The translations under genes and the position numbers were made by a program. Shown here in pieces: positions 1 through 9,953 of a DNA stretch of 64,000 nt (the first letter of the stretch is position 1; each line of letters opens with the position of its first letter). Source of the stretch: UJ101 sp965262705 (GTDB taxonomy: Bacteria; Bacteroidota; Bacteroidia; Flavobacteriales; UJ101); assembly GCA_965262705.1 (NCBI GenBank), contig OZ253556.1, positions 62,001-126,000 on the forward strand. The letters are read 5' to 3'. Below the pieces are notes generated by a model. That model worked only from the letters and a program-made list of their open reading frames with translations. It was not told the origin of the DNA and searched no databases.

Positions 1-1
1 A

Positions 2-541
2 GGGAAAACGTATACCGCAGTTGCGTTAGCAGTAAAGTCATTAAAAAATAAAGCCGTTAAGCGTATAATTATTACAAGGCCTGCAGTAGAAGCCGGTGAA
101 AATTTAGGATTCCTTCCGGGAGATCTAAGAAATAAATTAGACCCCTATTTGCAGCCTATTTATGATGCACTACGCAATATGATCCCTTATGAAAAACTTT
201 CAAATTATCTTGAAAAAGGAACTATTGAAGTAGCACCGCTCGCTTTCATGAGAGGCCGCAGCTTAAATCATGCTTTTGTAATTTTAGATGAAGCGCAAAA
301 CACTACAATAGCGCAAATGAAAATGTTTCTCACTCGTATGGGGCAGCATGCGCAATTTATCATTACCGGTGATCCAGAGCAGATTGATCTCCCTTCTAAG
401 CAGGTTTCAGGATTAATACATGCAATGAAAGTATTGAAAAAAGTAAAAGGTCTCGGTTTTGTTCAATTTACTGAGAATGATGTAGTTCGTCATCGATTAG
501 TAAAACAAATTATAAACGCCTATCGCACAGAAAAGATCTAA
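2..541 (+). CDS. phoH: PhoH-like ATPase (5' end outside window)
   Basis: PhoH-family P-loop ATPase, cytoplasmic, precise role unsettled. The reading frame is already open at the first bases, which encode the GKT of the Walker A motif, so the N-terminal part lies off the window. The visible part has RPAVEAGENLGFLPGD, the family signature APLAFMRGRSL, and Walker B VILDEAQN, followed by the sensor-like ITGDPEQIDLP. It ends at a TAA at 539-541. The internal ATG at 149 is not the real start because homology continues upstream to base 2. The next gene faces it, so this gene ends its transcription unit. Confidence 0.93.
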   Translation, partial: GKTYTAVALAVKSLKNKAVKRIIITRPAVEAGENLGFLPGDLRNKLDPYLQPIYDALRNMIPYEKLSNYLEKGTIEVAPLAFMRGRSLNHAFVILDEAQNTTIAQMKMFLTRMGQHAQFIITGDPEQIDLPSKQVSGLIHAMKVLKKVKGLGFVQFTENDVVRHRLVKQIINAYRTEKI

Positions 542-595
542 GGATACTTTTAGTTGAGAGAAAGCTATGCAATTAGCAATACTGTTTTTTCCCGA

Positions 596-3500
596 TTAGT
601 TTAAAATAGGTCTAATTATTTTAATATTTTGATGAATATAAATTAAAATTTTTTCCTTGATCTCATATCCCATCGCAAGTAAAGCGGCGCTGTAAAGATT
701 AAGCTGCAAGGAGTGATTTTCTTCTATTATTCCGGTTTTATAGTCAATAATTGTTGCTTCTTTATTTTTTATAACTATTCTGTCAGGGCGCAAAACCTGC
801 CGCTCAAAAAATAATTCTCGTTCGTTAAAAACAGTATACGCTTTTGTGTAATAAGGATTCAAAAATTCTGAGTGAACAATTTGATCGATTTTATTCTTCA
901 CCGCTTTAAACTCTTTTTCATCAATATAACCGCTCATTAGAAGATGCTGAAGTGTTTTTTCTACTTCAGAGGTATAACGAATTTGAGATAAAATATAATG
1001 AATTTTATTACCATATTCTATCGCCGAAGTTTTTTTTGTATTCCAAAAGCGGGCAGCTGTTTTGCTAATTTTAATACGTTTTTGCCATGCTCCTGAATGA
1101 TAACGAATCGGAAGGATCATTTTTGTTTTCTCTTCGTAAATTTTTCGTTTTTTATTGCCTTCCTGATATAAAAATTGTGCTGATTTTTCAATGCCTTTTT
1201 TATCGAGATAGTCATTAAAATAAAAGGCAGCAGTTGATTTTAAAGCCTTTTTTTGGTGCAGGGTTGAAATATATAATCGTTCGATGGCACGAGTAGTAGC
1301 GACATATAGAATGTTCAAATTATCTAATTGAATTTGATCTTTATTCCTTTGAATTATTTCTTCCCTTCGTGTGTGTTTTTTAATGATATGAGGATTTACA
1401 GGAAGATAAAAATGCTCAAAATTTTCATATTTATTTTTATCTAATGGCATCCAGGTGTAGGCGTTATTGTCAGAAAAAGCATCCCAGTTAACATAAGGCA
1501 AAATAACTACCGGAAATTGTAATCCTTTTGATTTGTGAATAGTCATAACTTGAACCGCGTTTGTACCGCTTGGCGTAACGATGCTTTCTTTCAATTTTTT
1601 TTCTTCCCAATACCTTAAAAATTCATTCAGGTCATTTGTATTTTTAATGGTATATGCGAGGGCAAAATCTAAAAAATATTGAAGATAGCCGTTATTTTTT
1701 TCTTTAATAAGACCTAATTGTCGGGAGCAGTACTCTATTAAATTATAAAGAGAATAAGTATGAGCAGTTTTTAAATCAAAAAAAATGCTGCCTTTTTCAA
1801 GTGATTTAAAAAACAAATCTAAGGGGAGCTTAATGTGCTTTTGAATAAATACGTGCAGGTCTCCCGGCGGCTTAAATCGCTTATCCTGATGTAAGTATAA
1901 TAAAAATTTCACCCGGATTTTATAATCATTTTCAGCATTTAAAATCTGCAAAATACATTCTAGTAATTGTATCTCAGGTGCATTTTTTAACAATAGTGAC
2001 TCTTTAGAAATAACCGGGATTCTATGTTCAGCAAGATGCTGTGCAATTAATATCCCCTGTGAATTTTTCCTTACTAATACGGTGATTTCTTCATATCTAA
2101 ATCCTTCCTTTTCAAGGTCTTGAATCGTGTTAAGAACATAGTCTAATTGAATTTCATCGTAATTAACTCCCCGCTTTTTTTCTACCAAATATAGTTCTAC
2201 AAAACCGTTTTCCTGCTCGTTTGTTTTTTGGATGCTTGTCTTTTCGTACAATTTTTTATATGAATGATTTTCAAAACTTTGCGCCGCATTATTGTAAAAT
2301 AAATTATTAAAAGAAATAATTTGATAAAAACTACGATAATTAGTTTCTAAATTTTGTGTCTCAAAAGGAAGCTGACTGCCGCTTTCTGATAAGTCGATAA
2401 ACTGCTCTGGCTCTCCGCCCCGCCATCGATAAATCGATTGTTTTGAATCTCCGACAATTAACGCACTGCCATCCTGTGCTAACTGATTTTCAATTAAAGG
2501 GCGTAAATTATTCCATTGCAGTACTGAAGTATCCTGAAATTCATCAATGAAATAATAATGATACCTCTCTCCTATTCGCTCGTAAATATAAGGTGCAGGC
2601 TGGTTTTTGATTTCCTCGCTAATGATTTTATTAAACTCAGCGTTAAATAGTATATTATTTTCCTCTTTCAAACGAACTAACTCCTTCTCTATTTCATTCA
2701 TTACTGACCATGAAGAGATTTGCCTTAAAATCAATGAATTAAGAATATAATCACCTCTCGTTTCTTCTAAAAAACGGGAGGATTCTTCTATTAAATTATC
2801 CAACGAATCAAAAAGCGAATCCATTTTTAATTGGTCTGCCGTTGGGGTTGATTTTGGATAAAATTTTCGATTATTTAGCTGATCCTCCAATCGTTTTCCA
2901 ATAGCAATACCCGCAAAATCTTTTCCTTTAAACTTTTTAAAATAATTAGGTAATGCGCCGTAAGAGAATACTTTTTCAGATAAATTATTCTCATTCAAAA
3001 TCTTATTAAACTTTTGGGCAAATGAATGCAATTTTTTTTCTGCCTGCTTTTGCCCAGCGATTAACTTTTTTCTTAGCTTTATAAAATCATCAATAGTATG
3101 TGTCTTAATTTTTTTTAGATAGTTTTGATGATCTTCTTTTAATAATATTTTAGCCGTACTCGTCAAATCCTGTTCTATATTCCAGCTTTTTTCCTCTTCA
3201 ATTTTTGATAATGCATAATCAATTAATGAGGCAGAAACTTTTGGGTTATCTCCGAGTTTTGACAATAAAACTTCTACGGATTCTCTAAGCAACCTTTCTG
3301 TATTCATTTTTACTTCAAAATTCGATGATAATCCCAAATCGTGTGAAAAAGTACGAATTAAGCGATGGGTAAATTTGTCAATCGTGCTTACCGAAAAGTT
3401 GGAATATTGATGTAAAATACATGATAAAGTTCTATTGGCACGCATTACTAACTGCTTGGGGCTTAGGTGTAATTCTTTGCATAAATCATAAAATAAATCG

Positions 3501-3727
3501 TTCTTTCTATTGAGAGAATCTGATAAAGAAAATTCATACAAATTTTTAAGTATTCGCTCTTTCATTTCATCAGCAGCCTTATTGGTAAAGGTGATGGCTA
3601 AAATTTTCGTAAAACGAAAGGCGTTATTATCGCATAAAACCAGCGTTAAATATTCCTTTACAAGCGTATAAGTTTTTCCTGATCCGGCAGAAGCATTGTA
3701 TATTTTTAGTAGTGAAGGTTTAATCAT
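596..3727 (-). CDS. UvrD/Rep-type helicase with C-terminal nuclease domain, AddA-like
   Basis: A 1043-residue superfamily 1 helicase resembling the AddA subunit of the AddAB/RecBCD-type double-strand-break repair enzymes. Walker A is ASAGSGKT at residues 12-19, then AITFTNKAADEMKER, Walker B DEFQDTS near 395, GDSKQSIYRWRGGE, and TIHKSKGLQFPV. The C terminus carries a PD-(D/E)XK-type nuclease core, RPDRIVI at about 980 and IDYKTG at about 994. In Bacteroidota this protein usually lies beside an AddB-like nuclease; none is adjacent here. The start ATG is 36 bp from a GAGACC repeat (3763-3970), so its promoter lies in or near that element. Function is inferred from motifs; the exact complex is uncertain. 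Confidence 0.88.
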   Translation of the reverse strand: MIKPSLLKIYNASAGSGKTYTLVKEYLTLVLCDNNAFRFTKILAITFTNKAADEMKERILKNLYEFSLSDSLNRKNDLFYDLCKELHLSPKQLVMRANRTLSCILHQYSNFSVSTIDKFTHRLIRTFSHDLGLSSNFEVKMNTERLLRESVEVLLSKLGDNPKVSASLIDYALSKIEEEKSWNIEQDLTSTAKILLKEDHQNYLKKIKTHTIDDFIKLRKKLIAGQKQAEKKLHSFAQKFNKILNENNLSEKVFSYGALPNYFKKFKGKDFAGIAIGKRLEDQLNNRKFYPKSTPTADQLKMDSLFDSLDNLIEESSRFLEETRGDYILNSLILRQISSWSVMNEIEKELVRLKEENNILFNAEFNKIISEEIKNQPAPYIYERIGERYHYYFIDEFQDTSVLQWNNLRPLIENQLAQDGSALIVGDSKQSIYRWRGGEPEQFIDLSESGSQLPFETQNLETNYRSFYQIISFNNLFYNNAAQSFENHSYKKLYEKTSIQKTNEQENGFVELYLVEKKRGVNYDEIQLDYVLNTIQDLEKEGFRYEEITVLVRKNSQGILIAQHLAEHRIPVISKESLLLKNAPEIQLLECILQILNAENDYKIRVKFLLYLHQDKRFKPPGDLHVFIQKHIKLPLDLFFKSLEKGSIFFDLKTAHTYSLYNLIEYCSRQLGLIKEKNNGYLQYFLDFALAYTIKNTNDLNEFLRYWEEKKLKESIVTPSGTNAVQVMTIHKSKGLQFPVVILPYVNWDAFSDNNAYTWMPLDKNKYENFEHFYLPVNPHIIKKHTRREEIIQRNKDQIQLDNLNILYVATTRAIERLYISTLHQKKALKSTAAFYFNDYLDKKGIEKSAQFLYQEGNKKRKIYEEKTKMILPIRYHSGAWQKRIKISKTAARFWNTKKTSAIEYGNKIHYILSQIRYTSEVEKTLQHLLMSGYIDEKEFKAVKNKIDQIVHSEFLNPYYTKAYTVFNERELFFERQVLRPDRIVIKNKEATIIDYKTGIIEENHSLQLNLYSAALLAMGYEIKEKILIYIHQNIKIIRPILN

Positions 3728-3762
3728 GGCGGCATAAAAAAACAGGTTGTTTTACAAAAGTT

Positions 3763-3970
3763 AGACCGTTGCAAAAAGCACTTTAGCAAAAAAATGCTTG
3801 TATTGAGTTTGCCGAAATGTAACGCTCGATAAAAATTAAACACCGGAGCAACCTTTTGGTTGTGAGGATTTAACTCTCGGTAGCTGAGCTTGTCGAAGCT
3901 TTGAGAAGGAAGCAGTTTGAAGCTAAATGTTTTCTTTTTCATGCTTTTTTATGTGTTCTGCAATGGTCTC
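3763..3970 (-). mobile_element. GAGACC-family MITE-like repeat, reverse orientation
   Basis: About 208 bp with imperfect ends, left AGACCGTTGCAAAAAGCA and right TGCAATGGTCTC. It contains the common core (AAACACCGGAGCAACC, GTTGTGAGGATT, GAAGGAAGCAGTTTGAAG) plus an inserted module CTCGGTAGCTGAGCTTGTCG. It fills the gap between addA-like and glgX and starts 3 bp after the glgX stop codon (both genes on the minus strand). Confidence 0.85.
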
Positions 3971-3973
3971 AAT

Positions 3974-6007
3974 TTAGTTTTTTTCTTTTTTTAATAGTAT
4001 GGTACTTCGAGCCGCTACATGATAGCTGTTTCCCTCAATATTTTTTTCTGTTTGTATACCTAATGAGGTATCAAGAATTCTTTTCCATCGGCATTTTTCA
4101 GGTAATTCAAAGGTCAAACTTTTCCAAAAAGCATTGAAAATAAGGTAAAAATCATGGTTGTTTTTTGGATGAATCAGTTCACAAGCCAGCGATCTTGAAC
4201 TTGTACTCCAGTCAGGGGTGTATAATTTTTGCCCATGCCATATTACATAAGGATTATTTGACTTTTTTTCTGAAGTTAAATACTCTTTACTATTAAAAAG
4301 TGAATAATGGTTAAGAATAAAAATCACCTTTTTAGTAAATTCTAAAATCTCTTGATTTTTTTCTAATTCATCCCACCGCATCCATGAAATCTCATTGTCC
4401 TGACAATAGGCATTATTATTTCCGTTCTGCGTTCGACGTATTTCATCTCCCATCAACAACATAGGCGTTCCTTGTGTTAGAAATAAAAGCGTTAAAAAAT
4501 TTTTGATTTGTTTCTTGCGTAATTTTTCAATGGCTTCATCTTCAGTTTTTCCTTCGATACCGCAATTCCAACTATAATTTAGGTTATTTCCATCCTGATT
4601 ATTTTCTCCATTACATTCGTTATGTTTTTCATTGTACGAAACCAAATCATTTAATGTAAAACCATCATGACAGCTAACAAAATGTACACTTCTATCCGGA
4701 ACAAATCGGTGATGGCGGCTGTGTAGAATATCCTGACTCCCAAGAAGCCTTGAACCTAACTTGGGAATCATTCCTTCATCGCCTTTTACAAACCGACGTA
4801 TATCATCCCGATAATTGTCATTCCATAAAGCCCAACGATCGCCCGAAAAATCAGAAAGCTGGTACAAGCCCGAAGCATCCCAAGGCTCTACGATTAATTT
4901 AATATCAGCTAAAATAGGGTTTGATTCAATCGCCCACAAAATAGGTGGATTATACATAGGATTGCCATTCTCATCTCGTGATAGAACAGCGGCTAAATCA
5001 AATCGAAAACCATCCACGTGCATTTGCTGTACCCAGTATTCTAAAGATTGATGGATCATTCTTCTTACTACAGAATGGCTCGTTTTTAAAGTATTTCCGC
5101 AGCCTGAAAAGTCTTTGTTTTCACCTTTTTCATCAAGGAGGTAGTAAGAATTATTGGCAAAACCTCTGAAACAATAGGTAGGACCATCATAGCCGGTTTC
5201 AGCGGTATGATTATACACGACATCTAAGATGACCTCAATCCCCGCGCGATGCAATTCACGTACCATCACTTTAAATTCTTTCACGACTTCTTGAGGGGAG
5301 TCAGCTTGGGCAAAATGGTTGTGCAAAGCAAAGAAGTTAAGCGGCGAGTATCCCCAATAATTATTTTTTCCCGTCGGAGCATCTTCAATATCAAATGCAA
5401 AAACAGGCATTAGCTCAACGGCAGTAACGCCTAGTGATTTTAGATAAGGAATTTTTTCAATAATCCCCGAAAAAGTTCCTCTTTTTTCGGGTGCAATACC
5501 ACTGCTTGGATGCCTTGTAAAACCACGAACATGCATTTCATAAATAACCGAATCTGATTGAGGATGGCACGGAGACGGCACATTATCCCAATCAAACTCA
5601 TCATTAATAACGGCTGATTTCAAACAAGCGTTTATATTATTTTGCCCGTATAATGAAGCTAATTTACGATTATATTGCCCTGAAATGGCTTTTCCATAAG
5701 GATCTATTAAAACTTTTGAGGCATCAAACCGCTTTCCTTTTTTATCATCCCATTCGCCCACTACACGATAGGCGTATAATTGATTTTCTTTTAATCCTTC
5801 AACGAAAATATGCCAATAGTAAGCGGATTTGTTTAGCTCAGGATCCAGCCTTATGGTTGATGGGCTTACATCTTTATCATCCTGAAAAAGAAGTAGTTCG
5901 ACCTGCTGTGCTCTGGGCGAATAAACCGAGAAATTTACTCCCGACTTACATAACGTAGCCCCCAGTGGATAGGCATTTCCTTTATCCGTTTTATGCAACT
6001 TTTTCAT
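3974..6007 (-). CDS. glgX: Glycogen debranching enzyme GlgX (isoamylase type)
   Basis: Hydrolyses alpha-1,6 branch linkages of glycogen or limit dextrin in the cytoplasm. At 677 residues it is the usual length. An N-terminal CBM48 domain (about residues 15-110) precedes a GH13 barrel: DVVYNHTAE at 262-270, the nucleophile Asp337 in GFRFDLA, the acid/base Glu374 in VEPWD, and the third Asp448 in SCHDGF. No other glycogen gene is nearby, so it stands alone. The stop codon is 3 bp from a MITE-like repeat. The gldA-like gene upstream runs the same way with a gap of 47 bp. Confidence 0.95.
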   Translation of the reverse strand: MKKLHKTDKGNAYPLGATLCKSGVNFSVYSPRAQQVELLLFQDDKDVSPSTIRLDPELNKSAYYWHIFVEGLKENQLYAYRVVGEWDDKKGKRFDASKVLIDPYGKAISGQYNRKLASLYGQNNINACLKSAVINDEFDWDNVPSPCHPQSDSVIYEMHVRGFTRHPSSGIAPEKRGTFSGIIEKIPYLKSLGVTAVELMPVFAFDIEDAPTGKNNYWGYSPLNFFALHNHFAQADSPQEVVKEFKVMVRELHRAGIEVILDVVYNHTAETGYDGPTYCFRGFANNSYYLLDEKGENKDFSGCGNTLKTSHSVVRRMIHQSLEYWVQQMHVDGFRFDLAAVLSRDENGNPMYNPPILWAIESNPILADIKLIVEPWDASGLYQLSDFSGDRWALWNDNYRDDIRRFVKGDEGMIPKLGSRLLGSQDILHSRHHRFVPDRSVHFVSCHDGFTLNDLVSYNEKHNECNGENNQDGNNLNYSWNCGIEGKTEDEAIEKLRKKQIKNFLTLLFLTQGTPMLLMGDEIRRTQNGNNNAYCQDNEISWMRWDELEKNQEILEFTKKVIFILNHYSLFNSKEYLTSEKKSNNPYVIWHGQKLYTPDWSTSSRSLACELIHPKNNHDFYLIFNAFWKSLTFELPEKCRWKRILDTSLGIQTEKNIEGNSYHVAARSTILLKKEKN

Positions 6008-6054
6008 ATTTCTTTATGTGTTTTGTAAAGCCTTCTTAAAAAAGAATTCCTTTG

Positions 6055-6747
6055 TTACTCGTAAGTTAATTTATAGAACGAATTTTCTATCGTTTTATAT
6101 TCTTTTTTTATCTCTGACAAGGTATCATTTTTTACTAAAACTCCCTGCTTTAAAATGAGAACCTGATTGCAAATAGCATCTACTTCCTGCATAATGTGCG
6201 TAGAGAGCAATACGGTTTTGTTCTTTCCAAAGTCTTTAATTAATGATCGAATTTCTAAGATTTGGTTAGGGTCAAGCCCCGTTGTAGGTTCGTCCAAAAT
6301 TAAAATGGAAGGATTATGAATCATTGCCTGAGCCAGTCCCACGCGCTGTCGATAACCTTTTGACAATGTTTTTATTTTTTTATGCTGCTGTTTTTCCAGC
6401 CCTGTTTTCTCAATGGTTTCAGCTACGGAAGTCAGGGGTATTTTTCTGATTTTTGCTACATACTTCAAATATTCTTTTACGTACAAATCTAAATATAAGG
6501 GATTATTTTCCGGCAAATACCCGATAATTTTTCTGATTTCATGGGGATGCCTTTCTATATCGAACCCTTTTAGCGCAACACTTCCCACCGTCTTTTTGGA
6601 AAACGTAGTAAGAATTTTTATCAAAGAAGATTTTCCGGCGCCATTGGGCCCTAAAAGGGCGATAATTCCGCTTGCTTTAAAAGAAATATTGTTTAAAATA
6701 AATTGCTTTCCTATTTTTTTTGTAAGTTGGGTTACTACAATAGACAT
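6055..6747 (-). CDS. gldA: ABC transporter ATP-binding protein, GldA-like
   Basis: A 230-residue ABC ATPase: Walker A GPNGAGKS at 33-40, signature LSKGYRQR at 128-135, Walker B LILDEPTTGLD at 149-159, then the STH switch. The stretch GYLPENNPLYLDLYVKEYL is characteristic of flavobacterial GldA, the ATPase of the GldA-GldF-GldG transporter needed for gliding. No gldF or gldG lies beside it; in this class gldA is often separate. It is shorter at the C terminus than the approximately 300 residues typical of GldA. A TAnnTTTG promoter element 5 bp before the ATG suggests a leaderless message. The specific assignment is likely but not certain. Confidence 0.75.
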   Translation of the reverse strand: MSIVVTQLTKKIGKQFILNNISFKASGIIALLGPNGAGKSSLIKILTTFSKKTVGSVALKGFDIERHPHEIRKIIGYLPENNPLYLDLYVKEYLKYVAKIRKIPLTSVAETIEKTGLEKQQHKKIKTLSKGYRQRVGLAQAMIHNPSILILDEPTTGLDPNQILEIRSLIKDFGKNKTVLLSTHIMQEVDAICNQVLILKQGVLVKNDTLSEIKKEYKTIENSFYKLTYE

Positions 6748-6751
6748 AAAA

Positions 6752-6759
6752 CAAATATA
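6752..6759 (-). promoter_or_regulatory. Bacteroidota -7 promoter element, gldA-like gene
   Basis: On the minus strand this reads TATATTTG (consensus TAnnTTTG). It ends 5 bp before the ATG at 6747, which would put the transcript start at or very near the start codon. Confidence 0.5.
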
Positions 6760-6891
6760 ATAACATTTTGAGATTTTTGTAAAAGTGCTTTTGCAAAGGT
6801 CTCTTATTATAAATATAATTTATTCCCTACAAATCTACAAATATTTAGCTATATCTAAAAGAACAGAATTGGATATTCTAACGGCAAAAGT

Positions 6892-6899
6892 TATATTTG
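6892..6899 (+). promoter_or_regulatory. Bacteroidota promoter for secDF (-7 element)
   Basis: TATATTTG matches TAnnTTTG. A TTG at 6869-6871 sits 20 bp upstream, fitting the -33 element of the Bacteroidota housekeeping sigma factor. The start codon of secDF is 32 bp downstream. Confidence 0.7.
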
Positions 6900-6930
6900 C
6901 ACGTTTAAAAGTATAAAATAGAATTACGAA

Positions 6931-9870
6931 ATGCGAAATAAAAGTTTTTTTACCTCCATTTTAATTATTTTAACTGCCATTTGTTTTTACTATTTTGGAA
7001 AAACCTATTATGCACGAGAAATAGAATCGAATGCAAAAAAAATATCGACCATAGAAAAAAACGGGCGTGTTTATATAGATCCGGTTAAGGAAAAGAAGTA
7101 TTTAGATTCTGTTGTTATTGCGGATAGTGTAGGGTTTTTCACCTATAAAGATGCTCGGAAAGATGAATTGAATCTTGGGCTTGATCTTAAAGGCGGAATC
7201 AACGTAATTTTAGAAATATCTGAAAAAGATCTTATCATTAATCTTGCAGACTATTCTCAAAATCCTATTTTTCTGACTGCCTTAAAAGATGCAGATAAAC
7301 AAGAAAGAAATAGCCAGGACTCTTATCATAATCTGTTTTTTGAAAGTTTTAAAAAAGAAAGAAAAAAGGCAGGAAGCGATATTAAACTGGCTTCTTCTCA
7401 GATTTTTGGAAACGCTAAGATGGGCGGCATTATTGGAACAAATACGACGGATGAAGAGGTTCAAAAACAAATTTCAGCAAAAATCCGTTCGGCAGTAAAC
7501 GATGCCAAACGAATCATTGAGCAGCGAATTGATAAATTTGGTGTAGCACAGCCTGTAGTACAGCAAATTGAAAATACCGGAAGAATTATTGTAGAACTAC
7601 CAGGCATACAGGATACTGAGCGGGTAAAGAAGCTATTGCAATCTACCGCCAAATTAGAATTTTGGAAATTAGACAGTACTGTAGCACCCTTTTTTCAAAA
7701 CATAAATTTGCTTCATCAAAAAGAAAATGAAAGTAAAAATTCAAAGGAGGTAAAAAAAGATACGATTAAAAAATCTTCATTAGAAGATAAAGCAAACCTT
7801 AAAGAAAAAATAACAGCAACAAAAAGCGTACGTTCATTATTCGTGAGCATTGGTGCCGGGGATGCAGTAGCCCGCATTGTCGATACGGCAAAAATTAACC
7901 AATATTTAAGATCAGCCGCAGCACGCCGGGTTTTGACCGGAAGAAGCCGTTATGATTTGTTTTTATGGGATGCAAAACCTTTGCAAACCAATCCGGAGCG
8001 GATAGTATTGTACGGATTAGAAGGAAACCGACAAGGAAAAGCCACCTTAGATGGAAATGTGGTGCAAACGGCTAAAAATATTAGAAGTCAATATGGGCAG
8101 GTTCAGGTTAATTTAGAGATGACTACACCGGGCGCTAAGCAATGGGCACGCGTAACCAAAGCCAATATAGGCAATCGCTTAGCAATAGTATTGGATGATC
8201 AAGTGTATTCTGCACCGGTCGTACAAGGTGAAATGAATACGGGAAGTGCCTCTATTACCGGGCATTTTTCTGACACGGAAGCAAAAGATTTAGCAGATAT
8301 TCTGAATGCCGGTAAATTACCCGCTTCTACTCGTATCGTGCAGGCAGAAGTCGTAGGACCTTCTCTCGGTAAAGAGTCGATTGATTCCGGATTAGTCTCT
8401 TTCGGCGTAGCCCTGCTTGTGGTGTTGATTTGGATGATTTTCTATTATTCAAGCGCCGGAATTATTGCCAATATTTCTTTGGCAGCCAATCTGATTTTTA
8501 TTTTAGGTGTATTAATTTCCATACATGGCGTTTTAACGCTGCCCGGAATTGCGGGTATTGTACTTACTATAGGTATGGCAGTGGATGCAAACGTCTTGAT
8601 TTTCGATCGAATTCGGGAGGAAATATGGAAAGGAAAAAATAAACAACAGGCGATTAAAGATGGATATAACTTTGCCTTGTCTTCTATTCTAGATGCGAAT
8701 GTAACAACTTTTCTAACCGCCATTATTCTTGGGGTATTCGGTTCAGGTCCCATTAAAGGATTTGCCGTAACGCTTGGAATAGGGATTATTACCTCATTGA
8801 TTAGCTCTTTAATTTTGTCTCGCCTGCTTATTGAGTTATATCCTAAAGTAAACTTTTCATTTCCAATTAACAAGAATTGGTTTATGAACACGAAAATTAA
8901 ATTTTTAGAAAAAAGAAAAATCGCCTATCTTATTTCAGGAGTATTTGTGTTGATAGGACTTTTTTCATTATTTACAAAAGGATTGGACTTAGGTGTTGAT
9001 TTTATTGGAGGAAGAACCTATACCCTTCAGTTTACCCAAAAAATAAAATCGGACGAGCTAACAAGTAATTTAACAAAATTATTTGTAGATGATAAAGGCA
9101 AAACTTATATGCCCCAGGTGAAAACACTGGGTACAGATAATAAGGTAAAAATTATTACAAAATATTTAATTGATGAAAAGGATGATACAAACGTAGATGA
9201 GAAAATTTTTGATATTTTGTACAAAGGCACTCGTGCATACCTGCCGCCTAAAATGACTCGAGAAGAATTTGCAAAAGGAGGAGAAAATAAAAAATACGGG
9301 ATACTCTCTTATAACAAGGTAGGACCGACTATTGCCGATGATATTAAGCAGGAGGCCATTTTAGCAGTAGGATTTGCCCTCGCTGTGATTTTCTTATATA
9401 TCTTGATTCGATTCAGAAAATGGCAGTTCTCAGCCGGTGCCGTCATAGCTCTTTTTCACGATACTCTCATCGTTTTAGGCATATTCTCGCTAGCAAAAAA
9501 TATTTTACCATTCTCCCTAGAGATTGATCAAGCTTTTATTGCAGCCATTTTAACGGTAATTGGTTATTCGCTCAACGATACCGTAGTGGTTTTTGACCGC
9601 ATTCGAGAGCACCTTTACGAAAGTCGCTCGATGCCCTTTGGAAAGTTAATTAATTTTGCGCTTAATAACACCTTGAGCCGAACGATTAATACCTCACTTA
9701 CGACTCTAATTGTCATTCTAATTATCTTTATTTTTGGAGGAGATACAATACGGGCGTTTATGTTTGCATTAATTATCGGTATTGGCGTGGGTACTTATTC
9801 TTCTTTGTATATTGCCTCGCCGATTACCTACGACCTTATGAGGAAACAATTAAAAAACAGAAAGGCCTGA
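6931..9870 (+). CDS. secDF: Protein translocase SecDF, fused
   Basis: Inner-membrane proton-driven component that aids SecYEG-mediated export. At 979 residues it fuses SecD and SecF, as is normal in Bacteroidota. The SecD half has an N-terminal membrane segment, the D1 motif LGLDLKGGINVILE, a long periplasmic domain and a membrane block with TIGMAVDANVLIFDRIREE. The SecF half starts near residue 650 with GVDFIGGRTY and has VIGYSLNDTVVVFDRIREHL. A charged low-complexity insert (about residues 268-290, rich in Lys and Glu) interrupts the periplasmic part. It has its own promoter. Confidence 0.97.
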   Translation: MRNKSFFTSILIILTAICFYYFGKTYYAREIESNAKKISTIEKNGRVYIDPVKEKKYLDSVVIADSVGFFTYKDARKDELNLGLDLKGGINVILEISEKDLIINLADYSQNPIFLTALKDADKQERNSQDSYHNLFFESFKKERKKAGSDIKLASSQIFGNAKMGGIIGTNTTDEEVQKQISAKIRSAVNDAKRIIEQRIDKFGVAQPVVQQIENTGRIIVELPGIQDTERVKKLLQSTAKLEFWKLDSTVAPFFQNINLLHQKENESKNSKEVKKDTIKKSSLEDKANLKEKITATKSVRSLFVSIGAGDAVARIVDTAKINQYLRSAAARRVLTGRSRYDLFLWDAKPLQTNPERIVLYGLEGNRQGKATLDGNVVQTAKNIRSQYGQVQVNLEMTTPGAKQWARVTKANIGNRLAIVLDDQVYSAPVVQGEMNTGSASITGHFSDTEAKDLADILNAGKLPASTRIVQAEVVGPSLGKESIDSGLVSFGVALLVVLIWMIFYYSSAGIIANISLAANLIFILGVLISIHGVLTLPGIAGIVLTIGMAVDANVLIFDRIREEIWKGKNKQQAIKDGYNFALSSILDANVTTFLTAIILGVFGSGPIKGFAVTLGIGIITSLISSLILSRLLIELYPKVNFSFPINKNWFMNTKIKFLEKRKIAYLISGVFVLIGLFSLFTKGLDLGVDFIGGRTYTLQFTQKIKSDELTSNLTKLFVDDKGKTYMPQVKTLGTDNKVKIITKYLIDEKDDTNVDEKIFDILYKGTRAYLPPKMTREEFAKGGENKKYGILSYNKVGPTIADDIKQEAILAVGFALAVIFLYILIRFRKWQFSAGAVIALFHDTLIVLGIFSLAKNILPFSLEIDQAFIAAILTVIGYSLNDTVVVFDRIREHLYESRSMPFGKLINFALNNTLSRTINTSLTTLIVILIIFIFGGDTIRAFMFALIIGIGVGTYSSLYIASPITYDLMRKQLKNRKA

Positions 9871-9953
9871 AAATATTTTATATACTAAGATATTGATAAT
9901 CTATTATTATTTAAACTATTAAGCCTTCACAAAATATTATAAAGTATTAAATA

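Noticed and set aside
3901..4137. ORF crossing the repeat and antisense to glgX
   Set aside because: Begins inside a GAGACC repeat; the same peptide start (RRKQFEAKCFLFH) recurs wherever the repeat lies in this orientation.
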